From: Halorhabdus amylolytica
GTDB lineage: Archaea; Halobacteriota; Halobacteria; Halobacteriales; Haloarculaceae
Direction of reading: 5' to 3'
Length of the DNA: 64,000 nucleotides
NCBI RefSeq assembly: GCF_004944975.1
Contig: NZ_SPQG01000004.1
Location: 219,234 to 283,233 of the forward strand
The notes under the pieces were generated by a model. That model made no database searches, was not told the origin of the DNA, and saw only the letters and a list, made by a program, of their open reading frames with translations. The position numbers were made by a program, and so were the translations under genes. The first letter of the stretch is position 1, and every line of letters begins with the position of its first letter. This document shows positions 9,972 to 18,492 of the stretch, piece by piece.

Positions 9972-10892
9972 ATGGCGAGCGAGTCGACGGATCCGGGGGA
10001 CGTGACGGTGACGCTCCCCGCGGAGCTGCGCGAGTGGCTCGATACGCACGCCGCGGAACGTGACGTCGACCGCGACGAACTCCTCAGACAGCTACTGGAA
10101 ACCTATCGTCGAACCGCCGATGGCGACACCCCAGATCCCGCCGAGGCAGCCGTCGATCGAGAGACGATCGAGCACGTCGTCAGGGAAGTACTCGCCGAGC
10201 GTCGCGAGGAGATCGTCGCTGCCGTCACGGCGGAAATCGAACCCGACGAGGAGACTGACGGACTCGCCGAACGCGTCGACAAACTCGAAGCCAATTTCCA
10301 GGAGAAGCTCGGAGACGTCCGAAAGCGGGTGATCCAGGTCAAACGGGAGGCGGACGCCAAAGCACCCGTCGACCACCATCACGACGCCTTCGATCGACTG
10401 GATGGGATCGACGAACGTCTGGACGAGCTGGCCGGCGACGTGGCCGCCCTCGAGGCCGAAATCGAGACGCTCGCCGCCGAGTCGGCGCTCGAGGAACTCG
10501 AAGCAAACATCGACGAGTACGCGGAGACGCTGGCGGAACGCGAGGAGCGCCTCGCCGATCTCGAGAACAAACTGCGGACGGTCGGCTGGGCCGTCAGCGA
10601 CCTCCGGGAGGAGCAGGCCGGCCGCGGGACGGACACGCTCGACCGGATCAAGGCCGCCGCCGCCGGTCACGACGTCAGCCGGGCGGTCTGTGAGAACTGC
10701 GGCGACGCCGTCGAGCTCGCCCTCATGACTCGGCCCGCCTGCCCGCACTGCGAGGCGGCGGTGACCAACGTCGAGCCGGCGAGCGGCTTCTTCGGCAAGC
10801 CAACCCTGGTTACCGCCTCTCAAATCGAGAGCGGGACCGACGAGACGGATCCCGATCGGGACGTCTCGGTGTCCAGGAGTGAGCGACAATGA
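9972..10892 (+). CDS. Coiled-coil protein with N-terminal RHH-like segment and C-terminal zinc ribbon
   Basis: A 306-residue protein. Residues about 8-45 (VTVTLPAELREWLDTHA onward) resemble a ribbon-helix-helix/CopG DNA-binding segment. About 100-225 are long heptad-rich helices, probably a dimeric coiled coil. About 235-262 contain CENCGD and CPHC, a four-cysteine zinc ribbon. The architecture suggests a structural or DNA-tethering protein; I do not recognise a named family. The ATG at 9972 is preferred to the one at 9969. Its stop overlaps the start of the next gene by 4 bp (ATGA), indicating translational coupling. Confidence 0.75.
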   Translation: MASESTDPGDVTVTLPAELREWLDTHAAERDVDRDELLRQLLETYRRTADGDTPDPAEAAVDRETIEHVVREVLAERREEIVAAVTAEIEPDEETDGLAERVDKLEANFQEKLGDVRKRVIQVKREADAKAPVDHHHDAFDRLDGIDERLDELAGDVAALEAEIETLAAESALEELEANIDEYAETLAEREERLADLENKLRTVGWAVSDLREEQAGRGTDTLDRIKAAAAGHDVSRAVCENCGDAVELALMTRPACPHCEAAVTNVEPASGFFGKPTLVTASQIESGTDETDPDRDVSVSRSERQ

Positions 10893-11569
10893 GCGGTGAC
10901 GACCCGAACCGCGAGGAGGAGTCGGACGGAGAGAACGATTCCCGGATCGACGAGAAAGCGGAGGCTTTCGAAGTGATCGAGGAACCGGAGACAGGGGACC
11001 CCTTCGACGGGATCGACGTCGAGGACCGAGACGCCGATCCCTTCGAGCGGTTGGGCGACCGCGACACGCCGCCGGAAGCCGACCCTAGCGACACCAGTCC
11101 GGAACCGTTCGAGGCCGGCGGTTCCGATGCAGAACCGGGACCGGAATCGAGTCCGGAAAAAGGGGAAAGTGAGACGGGGATCCAGGGGACACCGACCGTT
11201 GACGACCCGGCGGACGACCCCTTCTCGGAGATGGGTCGCAACGAGCGGGCGGGCGATCCGTTCGAGGGACTGACGGGAGGGAGCGTCCGGGATGGGGAGG
11301 CGGCCCGGCCCGATTCAGATCTGTGGGAAGAACTGTCCCGCAGTGAGGTCGAACCCGAGACTGAACGCCACGGACAGCGTCGCTTTGCGGAGGTGTCGAA
11401 ACACACCTACTGCGAGCGCTGCGAGCACTTCTCGGAGCCGCCGGAGATCGCCTGCGCCCACGAGGGGACCGACATCATCGAGTTCGTCGACTTCGAGACG
11501 GTCCGGGTCGCGGACTGCCCGATCGTCGCCGAACGCGAACAGCTGGCCGATATGGACCGCGAGCGATGA
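10889..11569 (+). CDS. Acidic disordered protein with DPF repeats and C-terminal Cys/His motif
   Basis: A 226-residue protein. Residues 1-150 are very acidic, Pro/Gly-rich and probably disordered, and carry four spaced copies of a short motif: DPFDGI, DPFERLG, DPFSEMG and DPFEGL. The C-terminal 70 residues are ordered-looking, with YCERCEHF, an ACAH and a DCPIV segment; these Cys/His residues could bind zinc. Repeated short motifs on a disordered arm usually serve as docking sites for a partner domain. The start overlaps the preceding coiled-coil gene, so the two products probably work together. No family recognised. Confidence 0.75.
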   Translation: MSGDDPNREEESDGENDSRIDEKAEAFEVIEEPETGDPFDGIDVEDRDADPFERLGDRDTPPEADPSDTSPEPFEAGGSDAEPGPESSPEKGESETGIQGTPTVDDPADDPFSEMGRNERAGDPFEGLTGGSVRDGEAARPDSDLWEELSRSEVEPETERHGQRRFAEVSKHTYCERCEHFSEPPEIACAHEGTDIIEFVDFETVRVADCPIVAEREQLADMDRER

Positions 11570-11602
11570 TCGAAGGTGTTGCGGGCGGAGAGCGGGACAG
11601 TC

Positions 11603-12625
11603 TTACGGTCGCACGAGATTCTTCAGTCCCTCTCGGCGGTCCATTCGATCGAACGCTTGGGTGAGTCCCGCCAGGTCGAACTCCGCGGTAACGAGCGGGT
11701 CCACGTCGATTCGCTCCGTGGACAAGAGTGTGACTGCCCGCTCGAAGTCGGCCTGAGTCAGCGAGTAGCTCCCGTGGACGTCCCGTTCAGTGAAGAAGAT
11801 ATCGTAGGGACTGATCTCTAGAGTGACGTCTGTGTCGGGAACGCCGAAGATCAGGGTCGTGCCGCCGGAAGCAGTCACGTCGAAGGCCTGCTGGATCAGA
11901 TCGACAGTGCCGACGGCCTCGATCGCGGCCTCGACCGGTCCGGCGACGTCGGTGATCGCCTCGCGTACGTCCTCGACAGCGTCCGGGTCGACGGTCACGT
12001 CAGCGCCGAGATCTGCGGCGAGTTGACGTCGCTGGTCGTCAGGCTCGGAAACGACGATCGGGGCCGCTCCGCGGTTCCTGAGAACCTGCAGGAGGAGCAG
12101 ACCGATCGGTCCCGCGCCGAGCAGCGCAACCGAGTCACCTTGTCCGACACCGGCACGACCGACGCCATGGAGACTACAGGCGAGTGGTTCGGCGAAGGCA
12201 GCCGTCCGGAAATCGAGGTCGCCGATCGGTTCGATGTTCGTCGCCGGGACGCGTACGTACTCGGCGAAGGCACCGTCGAGAACGCGTTCGCCGGCACCAC
12301 CCAGGGACGTGTTGTTCTCACAGAGGTGGGTCTGACCGCGTTTGCAATACGAACAGTGATTGCAGGGGATCGTCGGGTTAATCGCGACCCGATCGCCGAC
12401 CGCAACCCCCCCGACGTCCGCCCCCGTCTGGGCGACTGTGCCTGCGCTCTCGTGGCCGAGAATGCGCGGCGGGTCGACAGCGAAGGTTCCGTGGTACATG
12501 TGGTAATCCGTCGTACAGACGCCACACGCGCCGACTTCGACGAGGACTTCCTTCGCCCGTGGCTCGGGCCGATCCCGCTTTTGTACTTCGATCGCTCCGA
12601 CATCCGTCAGTACGGCGGCGTTCAT
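11603..12625 (-). CDS. Zinc-dependent alcohol/polyol dehydrogenase (paralogue A)
   Basis: A 340-residue medium-chain dehydrogenase. Visible are the catalytic zinc region GACGVCTTDYHMYHG with GHESAG, the structural zinc cysteines in CNHCSYCKRGQTHLC, and the Rossmann motif GAGPIGLLLLQV near 170. It oxidises an unknown alcohol or polyol with NAD(P). The start at 12625 aligns with the first Met of the closely related gene at 54951-55967; an ATG at 12637 would add four residues. A perfect inverted repeat (12642-12664) lies immediately upstream and may be the operator. It converges with the acidic-protein gene at 11569. Confidence 0.9.
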   Translation of the reverse strand: MNAAVLTDVGAIEVQKRDRPEPRAKEVLVEVGACGVCTTDYHMYHGTFAVDPPRILGHESAGTVAQTGADVGGVAVGDRVAINPTIPCNHCSYCKRGQTHLCENNTSLGGAGERVLDGAFAEYVRVPATNIEPIGDLDFRTAAFAEPLACSLHGVGRAGVGQGDSVALLGAGPIGLLLLQVLRNRGAAPIVVSEPDDQRRQLAADLGADVTVDPDAVEDVREAITDVAGPVEAAIEAVGTVDLIQQAFDVTASGGTTLIFGVPDTDVTLEISPYDIFFTERDVHGSYSLTQADFERAVTLLSTERIDVDPLVTAEFDLAGLTQAFDRMDRREGLKNLVRP

Positions 12626-12641
12626 CGAGGCAGTCATCGTT

Positions 12642-12664
12642 CGTTTCCCGGTGGGCGGGAAACG
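12642..12664. promoter_or_regulatory. Perfect inverted repeat upstream of dehydrogenase A
   Basis: CGTTTCCCG (12642-12650) and CGGGAAACG (12656-12664) are exact reverse complements separated by 5 bp. The site is only 5-17 bp from the candidate starts of the dehydrogenase on the minus strand, the position expected for a repressor operator over the transcription start. No similar site is seen by the paralogue at 55967. Confidence 0.5.
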
Positions 12665-12748
12665 TGTTGACGTTTTGGGTCAGCTGACGCGGCGTCCCAG
12701 AGTCTGGGAAACTAATCATTCAAGCCGATAGAGGGCATTCGACATCGT

Positions 12749-13075
12749 ATGGTGCAATTCTGCGACGAGTGTGGCTCGATGATGCATGCGGACGGCGAGG
12801 AGATGGTCTGTCAGAGCTGTGGGTATCGTGAACGCAAGGATCAGGGTCTGGCCGACGACTTCGTCTCGACGGAGGCCCAGAGCGACGACGACGTCATCGA
12901 GACCGAAGAGAATGCCAACTTCGAGGGGAAGCCGACCGCTGACGACGTTATCTGTGACGAGTGTGGCCACGGCGAAGCCTGGTACACGATCAAGCAGACT
13001 GCCTCGGCGGACGAACCGCCGACGCGTTTTTTCAAATGCAAAGAATGTGGCCATCGCTGGCGGGGATACAGTTGA
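12749..13075 (+). CDS. tfs: Transcription factor S (TFIIS/RPB9-like)
   Basis: A 108-residue archaeal transcript-cleavage factor. It has an N-terminal zinc ribbon (CDECGSMM ... CQSCGY) and a C-terminal zinc ribbon (CDECGHG ... CKECGHRW). Between the last cysteine pairs, SADEPPTRFFKC carries the Asp-Glu pair that enters the RNA polymerase funnel and drives RNA cleavage, so it should be an active TFS rather than an inhibitory paralogue. Length is normal for the family. It diverges from the dehydrogenase at 12625. Confidence 0.95.
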   Translation: MVQFCDECGSMMHADGEEMVCQSCGYRERKDQGLADDFVSTEAQSDDDVIETEENANFEGKPTADDVICDECGHGEAWYTIKQTASADEPPTRFFKCKECGHRWRGYS

Positions 13076-13165
13076 AATCAGCGATCGAAACCGGCAACGA
13101 AGCGATCAGATTATAGAAGAGATCAATCAGCGTATTTGGCTGAATGGGGGGGGACGAGGAGAGTC

Positions 13166-13561
13166 TCAGGATCGTTCGTCGCCCGGGTTTTGGGCACTCG
13201 CCTCGATTCCGTCGGGGCCGACCTCGAAATCGAACCCGCTGACGATGGTGTGGAATCGCTTTCGGTGGTGACCGTCCGGATCGAACTGCATTTCCGTGCG
13301 GATGAGTCCGTTCTCGTCTAACCGTTCGAGCCGCCGGTAGATCGTTGGTCGGGACATCTCGGTCGCCGCAGCCAGTTCCCGACCCGTTCGTGGGCGTTCG
13401 ACCAACAGCGTCAGGAGCTTTCGGGCGTACTCGTCCCCGAGCAACGCGAGTAGCGTCTCGCTCGATACGGTGTCCGGCTGGCATTCGTCCCCGTTCTGGC
13501 AGTCGGCGGTCGCGTCGGGGAGCGAGGGCTTCGCGACGGTTCGTGATCGTCGTCCGTTCAT
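13166..13561 (-). CDS. Winged-helix transcriptional regulator (ArsR-like), copy 1
   Basis: A 131-residue protein. Residues about 30-100 form a helix-turn-helix: LLALLGDEYARKLLTLL, then RPRTGRELAAATEMSRPTIYRRLERL, then a wing ending HHRKRFHTIV. It closely parallels the regulator at 23513-23941 in layout (DEY[AT]R, MS[RQ]PT, HH[RK]K). Both sit beside histidine kinases and may form output pairs with them. The ATG at 13561 is preferred because the upstream extension to 13618 has no counterpart in the paralogue. It converges with tfs and diverges from the kinase at 13771. Confidence 0.8.
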   Translation of the reverse strand: MNGRRSRTVAKPSLPDATADCQNGDECQPDTVSSETLLALLGDEYARKLLTLLVERPRTGRELAAATEMSRPTIYRRLERLDENGLIRTEMQFDPDGHHRKRFHTIVSGFDFEVGPDGIEASAQNPGDERS

Positions 13562-13770
13562 GCCTGGATGGTTGTACGCCGTTCCCCTGAGTGGCCAGGC
13601 TAGGTATCCTGACGTCACCGAGGCGTCCGTTCCCGCTGGTGGTGTCTGTATTACTAGCCTTCAGGACTTTAGGCGGACGGGACTAACTGAGACTATCATC
13701 ACCAGATGACGACCCCAGGACCGTTTCCGAGCGGCGTGCCACGGGATCCGAAACCAGGAACGCGCGAGTC

Positions 13771-14769
13771 ATGACCGACGACGACACGACGACGGAGCCG
13801 TTCACCGTCGAAGAGTGGCCCGACCCGGTCTGTCGCTTCAGGGACGACGACGGAACCTCGGTTGTCGAGGGGGTGAACGAGGCCTTCGAGACGACTTTCG
13901 GGCCTGTCACGCCGGGCGAACGGGTGAGGAGGGTGTTCGAGACGTTCGAGTTGTCGATCGTGCTGGGTCCGGACGATCCGACTGTCGTCGGCACGGAAGC
14001 CGATCGGCTCATCGTCGAAGCCCGAACGGGAGCGTCCGGGGCGAGGTCAGGAGACCGGTTTCTCCTGCGGGTCGTCCCGGCAGACGGGGGGTCCGGCGGA
14101 GTGTTCCTGTTCAATCCCCTTCCGGCCGGAGTCGCCCGTGAGACGGATGAGATCGGGCTCGATCACGTGGCAAGCGTGATCAGTCACGACCTCCGGAACC
14201 CCCTAGACGTTGCCAAAGCTCGCTTGCGGGCGGCTCGGGACACCGGCGAGACCGAACATTTCGAGCACGTCGCCGATGCCCACGACCGGATGGAACGGAT
14301 CGTCGAGGACGTGTTGACGCTGGCCAGGGGACCCAACGTCGTCCAGCCCGACGAACGAGTGCAGCTGTCGGCTGCCACAGAGAGGGCGTGGGCGACCGTC
14401 GAGACCGACGATGCCGACATCGTCGTCGAAGAACCGTTGCCCACGGTCCTCGCCGACCCCGACCGCCTGGGACGGCTCTTCGAGAACCTCTTTCGAAATG
14501 CAATCGAGCACGGCGGGACCGCCGTGACCGTCACCGTCGGTCCGCTCGAAGAAGCTACAGGTTTCTACGTCGCCGACGACGGCCAGGGAATCCAGCCGGA
14601 GCGACGCGAACGCGTCTTCGATCCCGGGTTCAGTACCGACGATCACGGGACCGGGATCGGACTGTCGATCGTCGCCCGGATCGTCGATCTTCACGGCTGG
14701 TCGATCGTGGTCACTGATTCGACGAGCAGGGGCGCTCGCTTCGAGATCACTGGTCTCGAAACGGTTTGA
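13771..14769 (+). CDS. Soluble sensor histidine kinase with degenerate PAS-like N-terminus
   Basis: A 332-residue cytoplasmic kinase. Residues 1-120 look like a PAS domain (WPDPVCRF, then VNEAFE). The phospho-acceptor His139 is in ISHDLRNPLDVAKARL. The ATPase domain has N-box LFENLFRNAIEHG, G1 DDGQGI and G2 GTGIGLSI. All catalytic boxes are intact. No response regulator is adjacent; the nearest is at 24148, while a winged-helix regulator diverges at 13561. No membrane segments, so it senses an internal signal. Confidence 0.88.
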   Translation: MTDDDTTTEPFTVEEWPDPVCRFRDDDGTSVVEGVNEAFETTFGPVTPGERVRRVFETFELSIVLGPDDPTVVGTEADRLIVEARTGASGARSGDRFLLRVVPADGGSGGVFLFNPLPAGVARETDEIGLDHVASVISHDLRNPLDVAKARLRAARDTGETEHFEHVADAHDRMERIVEDVLTLARGPNVVQPDERVQLSAATERAWATVETDDADIVVEEPLPTVLADPDRLGRLFENLFRNAIEHGGTAVTVTVGPLEEATGFYVADDGQGIQPERRERVFDPGFSTDDHGTGIGLSIVARIVDLHGWSIVVTDSTSRGARFEITGLETV

Positions 14770-14901
14770 GACGATCGTAGTCGATCAGTACCACGCGACG
14801 TTCCCGTGGCTGGATTTCCCGCTCGGAAACGCTGTCTTGCGGTTCTTTTACCCGGCCCACGGAGCCGAAAACGGAGTCAGTTCCCACGACTCTGTGATAG
14901 G

Positions 14902-15558
14902 ATGAACGTAGAAGAGTTCACAGCCGAACACGCACCGACAGAAACAGACGAGACGTTCAGCCTGGAGAACCGATACACGCTCGACGTGGCGGTCGACGGG
15001 TCGATGTTGGCGAAAGCTGGTTCGATGATCGCCTACACGGGCGATCTCTCTTTCACCGGCCAGGCAACCCCGGAAGGCGGGATCACCGGCTTCATCAAGG
15101 AGGCCGCGACCGGCGAGGGCACGCCGATCATGCGCGTCGAAGGATCCGGCCACCTCTATCTCGCCGATCAGGAGAAAGAAGTCCAGATCCTCCGACTCGA
15201 CGCCGGCGAATCACTCACCGTTAACGGCGAGGACATCCTCGCCTTCGAGTCGGGACTGTCCTACGAGATCACCGAGATTGACAGTCTTGCCGGGGCGTTC
15301 GCAGGCGGTTTCACCAACGTCGCACTCGAAGGGCCGGGTCACGTCGCCCTCACCACCCACGGTGATCCGGTCGTGATGGAACCACCCGTCACGACCGACC
15401 CGGGGGCGACAGTTGCCTGGAGTGCGACGACACCGGATGTCGACGTTAATACCAACCTCTCGGACATGATCGGCCAGGAGTCCGGCGAACGCTTCCAGAT
15501 GCAGTTCGGCGATCCCGGCGGCTTCGTCGTCGTCCAGCCCTACGAGGAACACGCCTGA
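14902..15558 (+). CDS. AIM24 family protein
   Basis: A 218-residue, beta-rich protein of the AIM24/TIGR00266 family: repeated short strands with the typical SMLAKAGSMIAYTGDLSF opening and the GPGHVALTTHG segment near 155. The biochemical function is unknown; the yeast namesake affects mitochondrial inheritance. The frame is open upstream to 14806, but that part is basic and not conserved in type, so the ATG at 14902 is chosen. Confidence 0.85.
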   Translation: MNVEEFTAEHAPTETDETFSLENRYTLDVAVDGSMLAKAGSMIAYTGDLSFTGQATPEGGITGFIKEAATGEGTPIMRVEGSGHLYLADQEKEVQILRLDAGESLTVNGEDILAFESGLSYEITEIDSLAGAFAGGFTNVALEGPGHVALTTHGDPVVMEPPVTTDPGATVAWSATTPDVDVNTNLSDMIGQESGERFQMQFGDPGGFVVVQPYEEHA

Positions 15559-15583
15559 TTCCCCTCCCGACTGGCGCAGGACT

Positions 15584-17158
15584 TCACCCCTCAGTCGATG
15601 ACCGGTCCGGATCGGCCACTCGATCAGTCGCCTCGAACACTTCCGCCAGGAGCTTTCGCTGTCCGGCCCGGAGGTGGTGAAGGAGCGTCGGTCCGGTGAT
15701 CCCGAGAGCGTCAGCGACTTCCTCGGCGGAACTCCCCCGTGGTGATTCGAAGTAATCGGCGAACAAGGCCGTTCGAAGGACCTCCTCCTGGCGGTCCGTC
15801 AACCGACCGCTCAGGCCGTCCCGGATTTCCTCGGTCGTCCGTTCGTCCCGCCGGCGCTCGCGCTTGGCGAGCACTTCGGCGTCGTACCGGTGAGTGATCG
15901 CGTCGGCGATCCGGCGGACGTCTTCCGACGGCGGGAGTTCGACGACGGCCCGATCGATGTCCGTGCCGAACGTGGCTGATCGGACCGTGCCACCCTGACT
16001 GAGGAGTTGCCCGAGGGGTGTCTCGGCGCGCTGGCGGACTTCGATCGACCCGCCACCGTCGTGCTCGGCGACGGTTCGCGTCCCGATCACCGACTCGTGC
16101 TCCGTCAGCACGGCCACGATCCCGTCCAGGGGCCGGCCGTCAGTCTCGGCGTCAACGTAACAGAGCAGCTCCTCTCCGTGAAAGATCACACCTATCACGT
16201 CGATCCGGGCATTCGTTTCGGCGGCCGCGGCGACGAACGGCGCGGCGGAATCCGACAGCCGAAACGTGAGTTCGACGACGCGATCGCCGGCGAGCAACGA
16301 CCGGTTGCGAGTCGCGTTGACGGCGAAGCCGGCCATCTCCCCGACAGTTCCGAAGCTCTCGCGCTCGCGCTCGGAGAAGGCATCCCGTTCGGCCGCATAA
16401 ACACCGACAACGCCGTAGACGCTCGATCCGTACGAAAACGGGACGGCGAGCAACGACCCCAGTCCGTCGGCGAAGGCCGCCCGACGGATCTCCTCGGGAA
16501 CAGACGTGTCCTCACCGAGCGACTCGACGACCGTCGGTTCGCCCTGCTCGATCGCACGCAGTTCGGGCAGGGCTGGGTCGGCGTCGAGCGCGTCTTCGAT
16601 CCGGTCGAGCGTGCGCCCGGTCGTCCCAGCGCAAGCCCGAAGAGTGATCTCGTCGGAGCCGACCGCACGCTCGCCGACCCAGGCGAATTCGTAGATATCG
16701 GTCTCGCCCAGTTGTCGGCAGATGGTTTCCGCGATCTCCTTTCGCGTCGAGGCCTCGACGAGGTCGCCGAGCACGTCCGCGATAAGTTCGTTCCCGATTG
16801 TCAGACGGTGAAGATCAGACCGTAGCGACGCGAGTCGCTGCTCGCGCCGATGGCCCTCGGTCTCGTCCTGGAGGTAGACATAGACGGTCTCCTCACCAGG
16901 AACGATATCGACCGCGAGCCACCGATCCAGCTCCGGGTAGTACTCCTCGAAGGACAGCTCCGCGTCCGGCGGGGTCTCGAACGCCCGAGTGACGCGACCC
17001 TCGACAGATGTCGGGAAGACAGCGTCGATCGACTCACCGGCGACGGCGTCAGGATCCACGTCGAGAACGTTCCCGGCGGCGTCGTTGCCGTCGCGAACGA
17101 CGCCAGCCGGGCTCACCTCGAGGATCCCGATCGGTGCGTACTCGAGCCCGGTGTCCAT
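15584..17158 (-). CDS. Bat-like regulator: PAS, GAF and HTH_10 domains
   Basis: A 524-residue bacterioopsin-activator-type regulator. Domains in order: PAS at about 5-105 (LEYAPIGILEVSPAGVVRDGN), GAF at about 140-285, a beta-rich Bat linker domain at about 290-430, and an HTH_10 DNA-binding domain at about 465-510 (LTDRQEEVLRTALFADYFESP, a hallmark of the family). Such proteins couple light, redox or ligand sensing to transcription in haloarchaea; the target cannot be read from sequence. Start ATG is directly before the PAS. It is convergent with AIM24 (25 bp between stops). Confidence 0.88.
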   Translation of the reverse strand: MDTGLEYAPIGILEVSPAGVVRDGNDAAGNVLDVDPDAVAGESIDAVFPTSVEGRVTRAFETPPDAELSFEEYYPELDRWLAVDIVPGEETVYVYLQDETEGHRREQRLASLRSDLHRLTIGNELIADVLGDLVEASTRKEIAETICRQLGETDIYEFAWVGERAVGSDEITLRACAGTTGRTLDRIEDALDADPALPELRAIEQGEPTVVESLGEDTSVPEEIRRAAFADGLGSLLAVPFSYGSSVYGVVGVYAAERDAFSERERESFGTVGEMAGFAVNATRNRSLLAGDRVVELTFRLSDSAAPFVAAAAETNARIDVIGVIFHGEELLCYVDAETDGRPLDGIVAVLTEHESVIGTRTVAEHDGGGSIEVRQRAETPLGQLLSQGGTVRSATFGTDIDRAVVELPPSEDVRRIADAITHRYDAEVLAKRERRRDERTTEEIRDGLSGRLTDRQEEVLRTALFADYFESPRGSSAEEVADALGITGPTLLHHLRAGQRKLLAEVFEATDRVADPDRSSTEG

Positions 17159-17214
17159 CGTATTGAATTACCGTGCGGCGGCCTGTTAAGGGTATTCCTG
17201 TCGTGGTCCAGCTC

Positions 17215-17907
17215 TCAGGACGAGATCCGACGGCCGACGTACCCGCCGAGAGCACTGAATCCGACGACGTAGACGATCGCCAACAGTCCTCCGACTACGA
17301 GCGCCGCGACGGCGGCCGCCGCGCTTGCTCCGGGAAGGCCCGTGAACAGCCCGACGCTTACGAACACGAGCGCAACGAGTGCCGGGAGGATCGTGAACAG
17401 GCCGGCGAACGTCCCGGCTGCGACGCCGCTCGTCTCGCGCTCGGTCGAGAGATAACTCGCGGCCGCGCCCCCGAGGAGCGGCGACAGAGGGACGAAGCTC
17501 AACAGGGTGTTGACGATCGCGCCGACCACGCCGAGGATCCAGTGCGGCGTCCCCCGGCCGTCGCGCCGGGCGTGCCCGTGGGCCACGACGACGGCGATGG
17601 CGACCGAGACGATCGTGATCCCAGCAGCAGCGACGCCGATGCCACCCCACGTCCCGAACGCGACGAGCGCGTCGATCGCCTCCACCTCGGTGAGGACCTC
17701 CGACTGGAACTCCCCTTCTCGAATGAACGTCGCGATCTCCGGACGATCGACGGCAAAATACAACGCCGCGCCCCCAAGGGCGATCAGGAGTCCCAAAACG
17801 CCCAGAATTACGCCGATCGCCCAGTCGAGCGGTCGGTCGAAGGCGGCAGTCGGTGTGATCTCGGTATCCGTTTGGACGTCTCGTGTGGACGATGTAGTCG
17901 GTTCCAT
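17215..17907 (-). CDS. DUF5518-like multi-spanning membrane protein
   Basis: A 230-residue protein with a hydrophilic N-terminus (1-30) and about five hydrophobic segments (about 32-55, 88-112, 125-150, 160-185, 195-220) rich in Gly/Ala/Val. This matches haloarchaeal membrane proteins labelled DUF5518, for which no function is known. The ATG at 17907 is preferred over the open extension to 18030. It diverges from the RDD gene at 18013, leaving 105 bp for both promoters. Confidence 0.65.
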   Translation of the reverse strand: MEPTTSSTRDVQTDTEITPTAAFDRPLDWAIGVILGVLGLLIALGGAALYFAVDRPEIATFIREGEFQSEVLTEVEAIDALVAFGTWGGIGVAAAGITIVSVAIAVVVAHGHARRDGRGTPHWILGVVGAIVNTLLSFVPLSPLLGGAAASYLSTERETSGVAAGTFAGLFTILPALVALVFVSVGLFTGLPGASAAAAVAALVVGGLLAIVYVVGFSALGGYVGRRISS

Positions 17908-18012
17908 GGGGGCTCCAACGTGGTCGATGGACAAAACTCGGGTCGACGTGTTTCGCCGACGGAAACGTACGGCGTCTATCTTTACGTCCCGGCGGTTTAT
18001 TCCCGAGTAGTA

Positions 18013-18468
18013 ATGACGACAAGCACGCACGATCGGTGTGGCGTCGGCATCCGCGGCGTCGCGATGGCGATCGACTCGATCGTCTGGATCGCCCTATTTA
18101 TGGTTGCGGTCTCTGCGGTCGGAGTCGTGAGCGGCGACTTACAGACCACGAGCGAAGGGATCGAAACGAATCTCGAAGGCGGGCCAGCGGCCGCGGGACT
18201 TGCCCTGTGGCTCGCCGTCTCGATCTTCTATCACACGCTGTTGGAGTGGCGATGGGGAAAGACACTCGGGAAGTATCTCGTCAGTATCAAGGTGACACGA
18301 CCGGACGGCTCGACACCGTCGTTTCTGGGTTCGCTCGTCCGGAACCTCCTCCGGCTCGTCGACTGGTTGCCGTTGTTCTATCTGGTCGGGATCGTCACGA
18401 TCGCAGTCTCGAAGACCGACAGACGACTCGGTGACCGGGTGGGCAACACGATCGTCGTGCGGCCTTAA
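18013..18468 (+). CDS. RDD family membrane protein
   Basis: A 151-residue RDD-domain protein. The first helix (about 14-38), second (about 56-76) and third (about 112-135) surround the typical WRWGKTLGKYLVSIKVTR segment and the terminal DRRLGDRVGNTIVV. RDD proteins are small membrane proteins of uncertain role; some affect ion exchange. The plus-strand frame is open from 17173, but the preceding region is antisense to the DUF5518 gene, so the ATG at 18013 is used. Confidence 0.85.
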   Translation: MTTSTHDRCGVGIRGVAMAIDSIVWIALFMVAVSAVGVVSGDLQTTSEGIETNLEGGPAAAGLALWLAVSIFYHTLLEWRWGKTLGKYLVSIKVTRPDGSTPSFLGSLVRNLLRLVDWLPLFYLVGIVTIAVSKTDRRLGDRVGNTIVVRP

Positions 18469-18492
18469 GCGACGACTGGATTCCCGATACCG

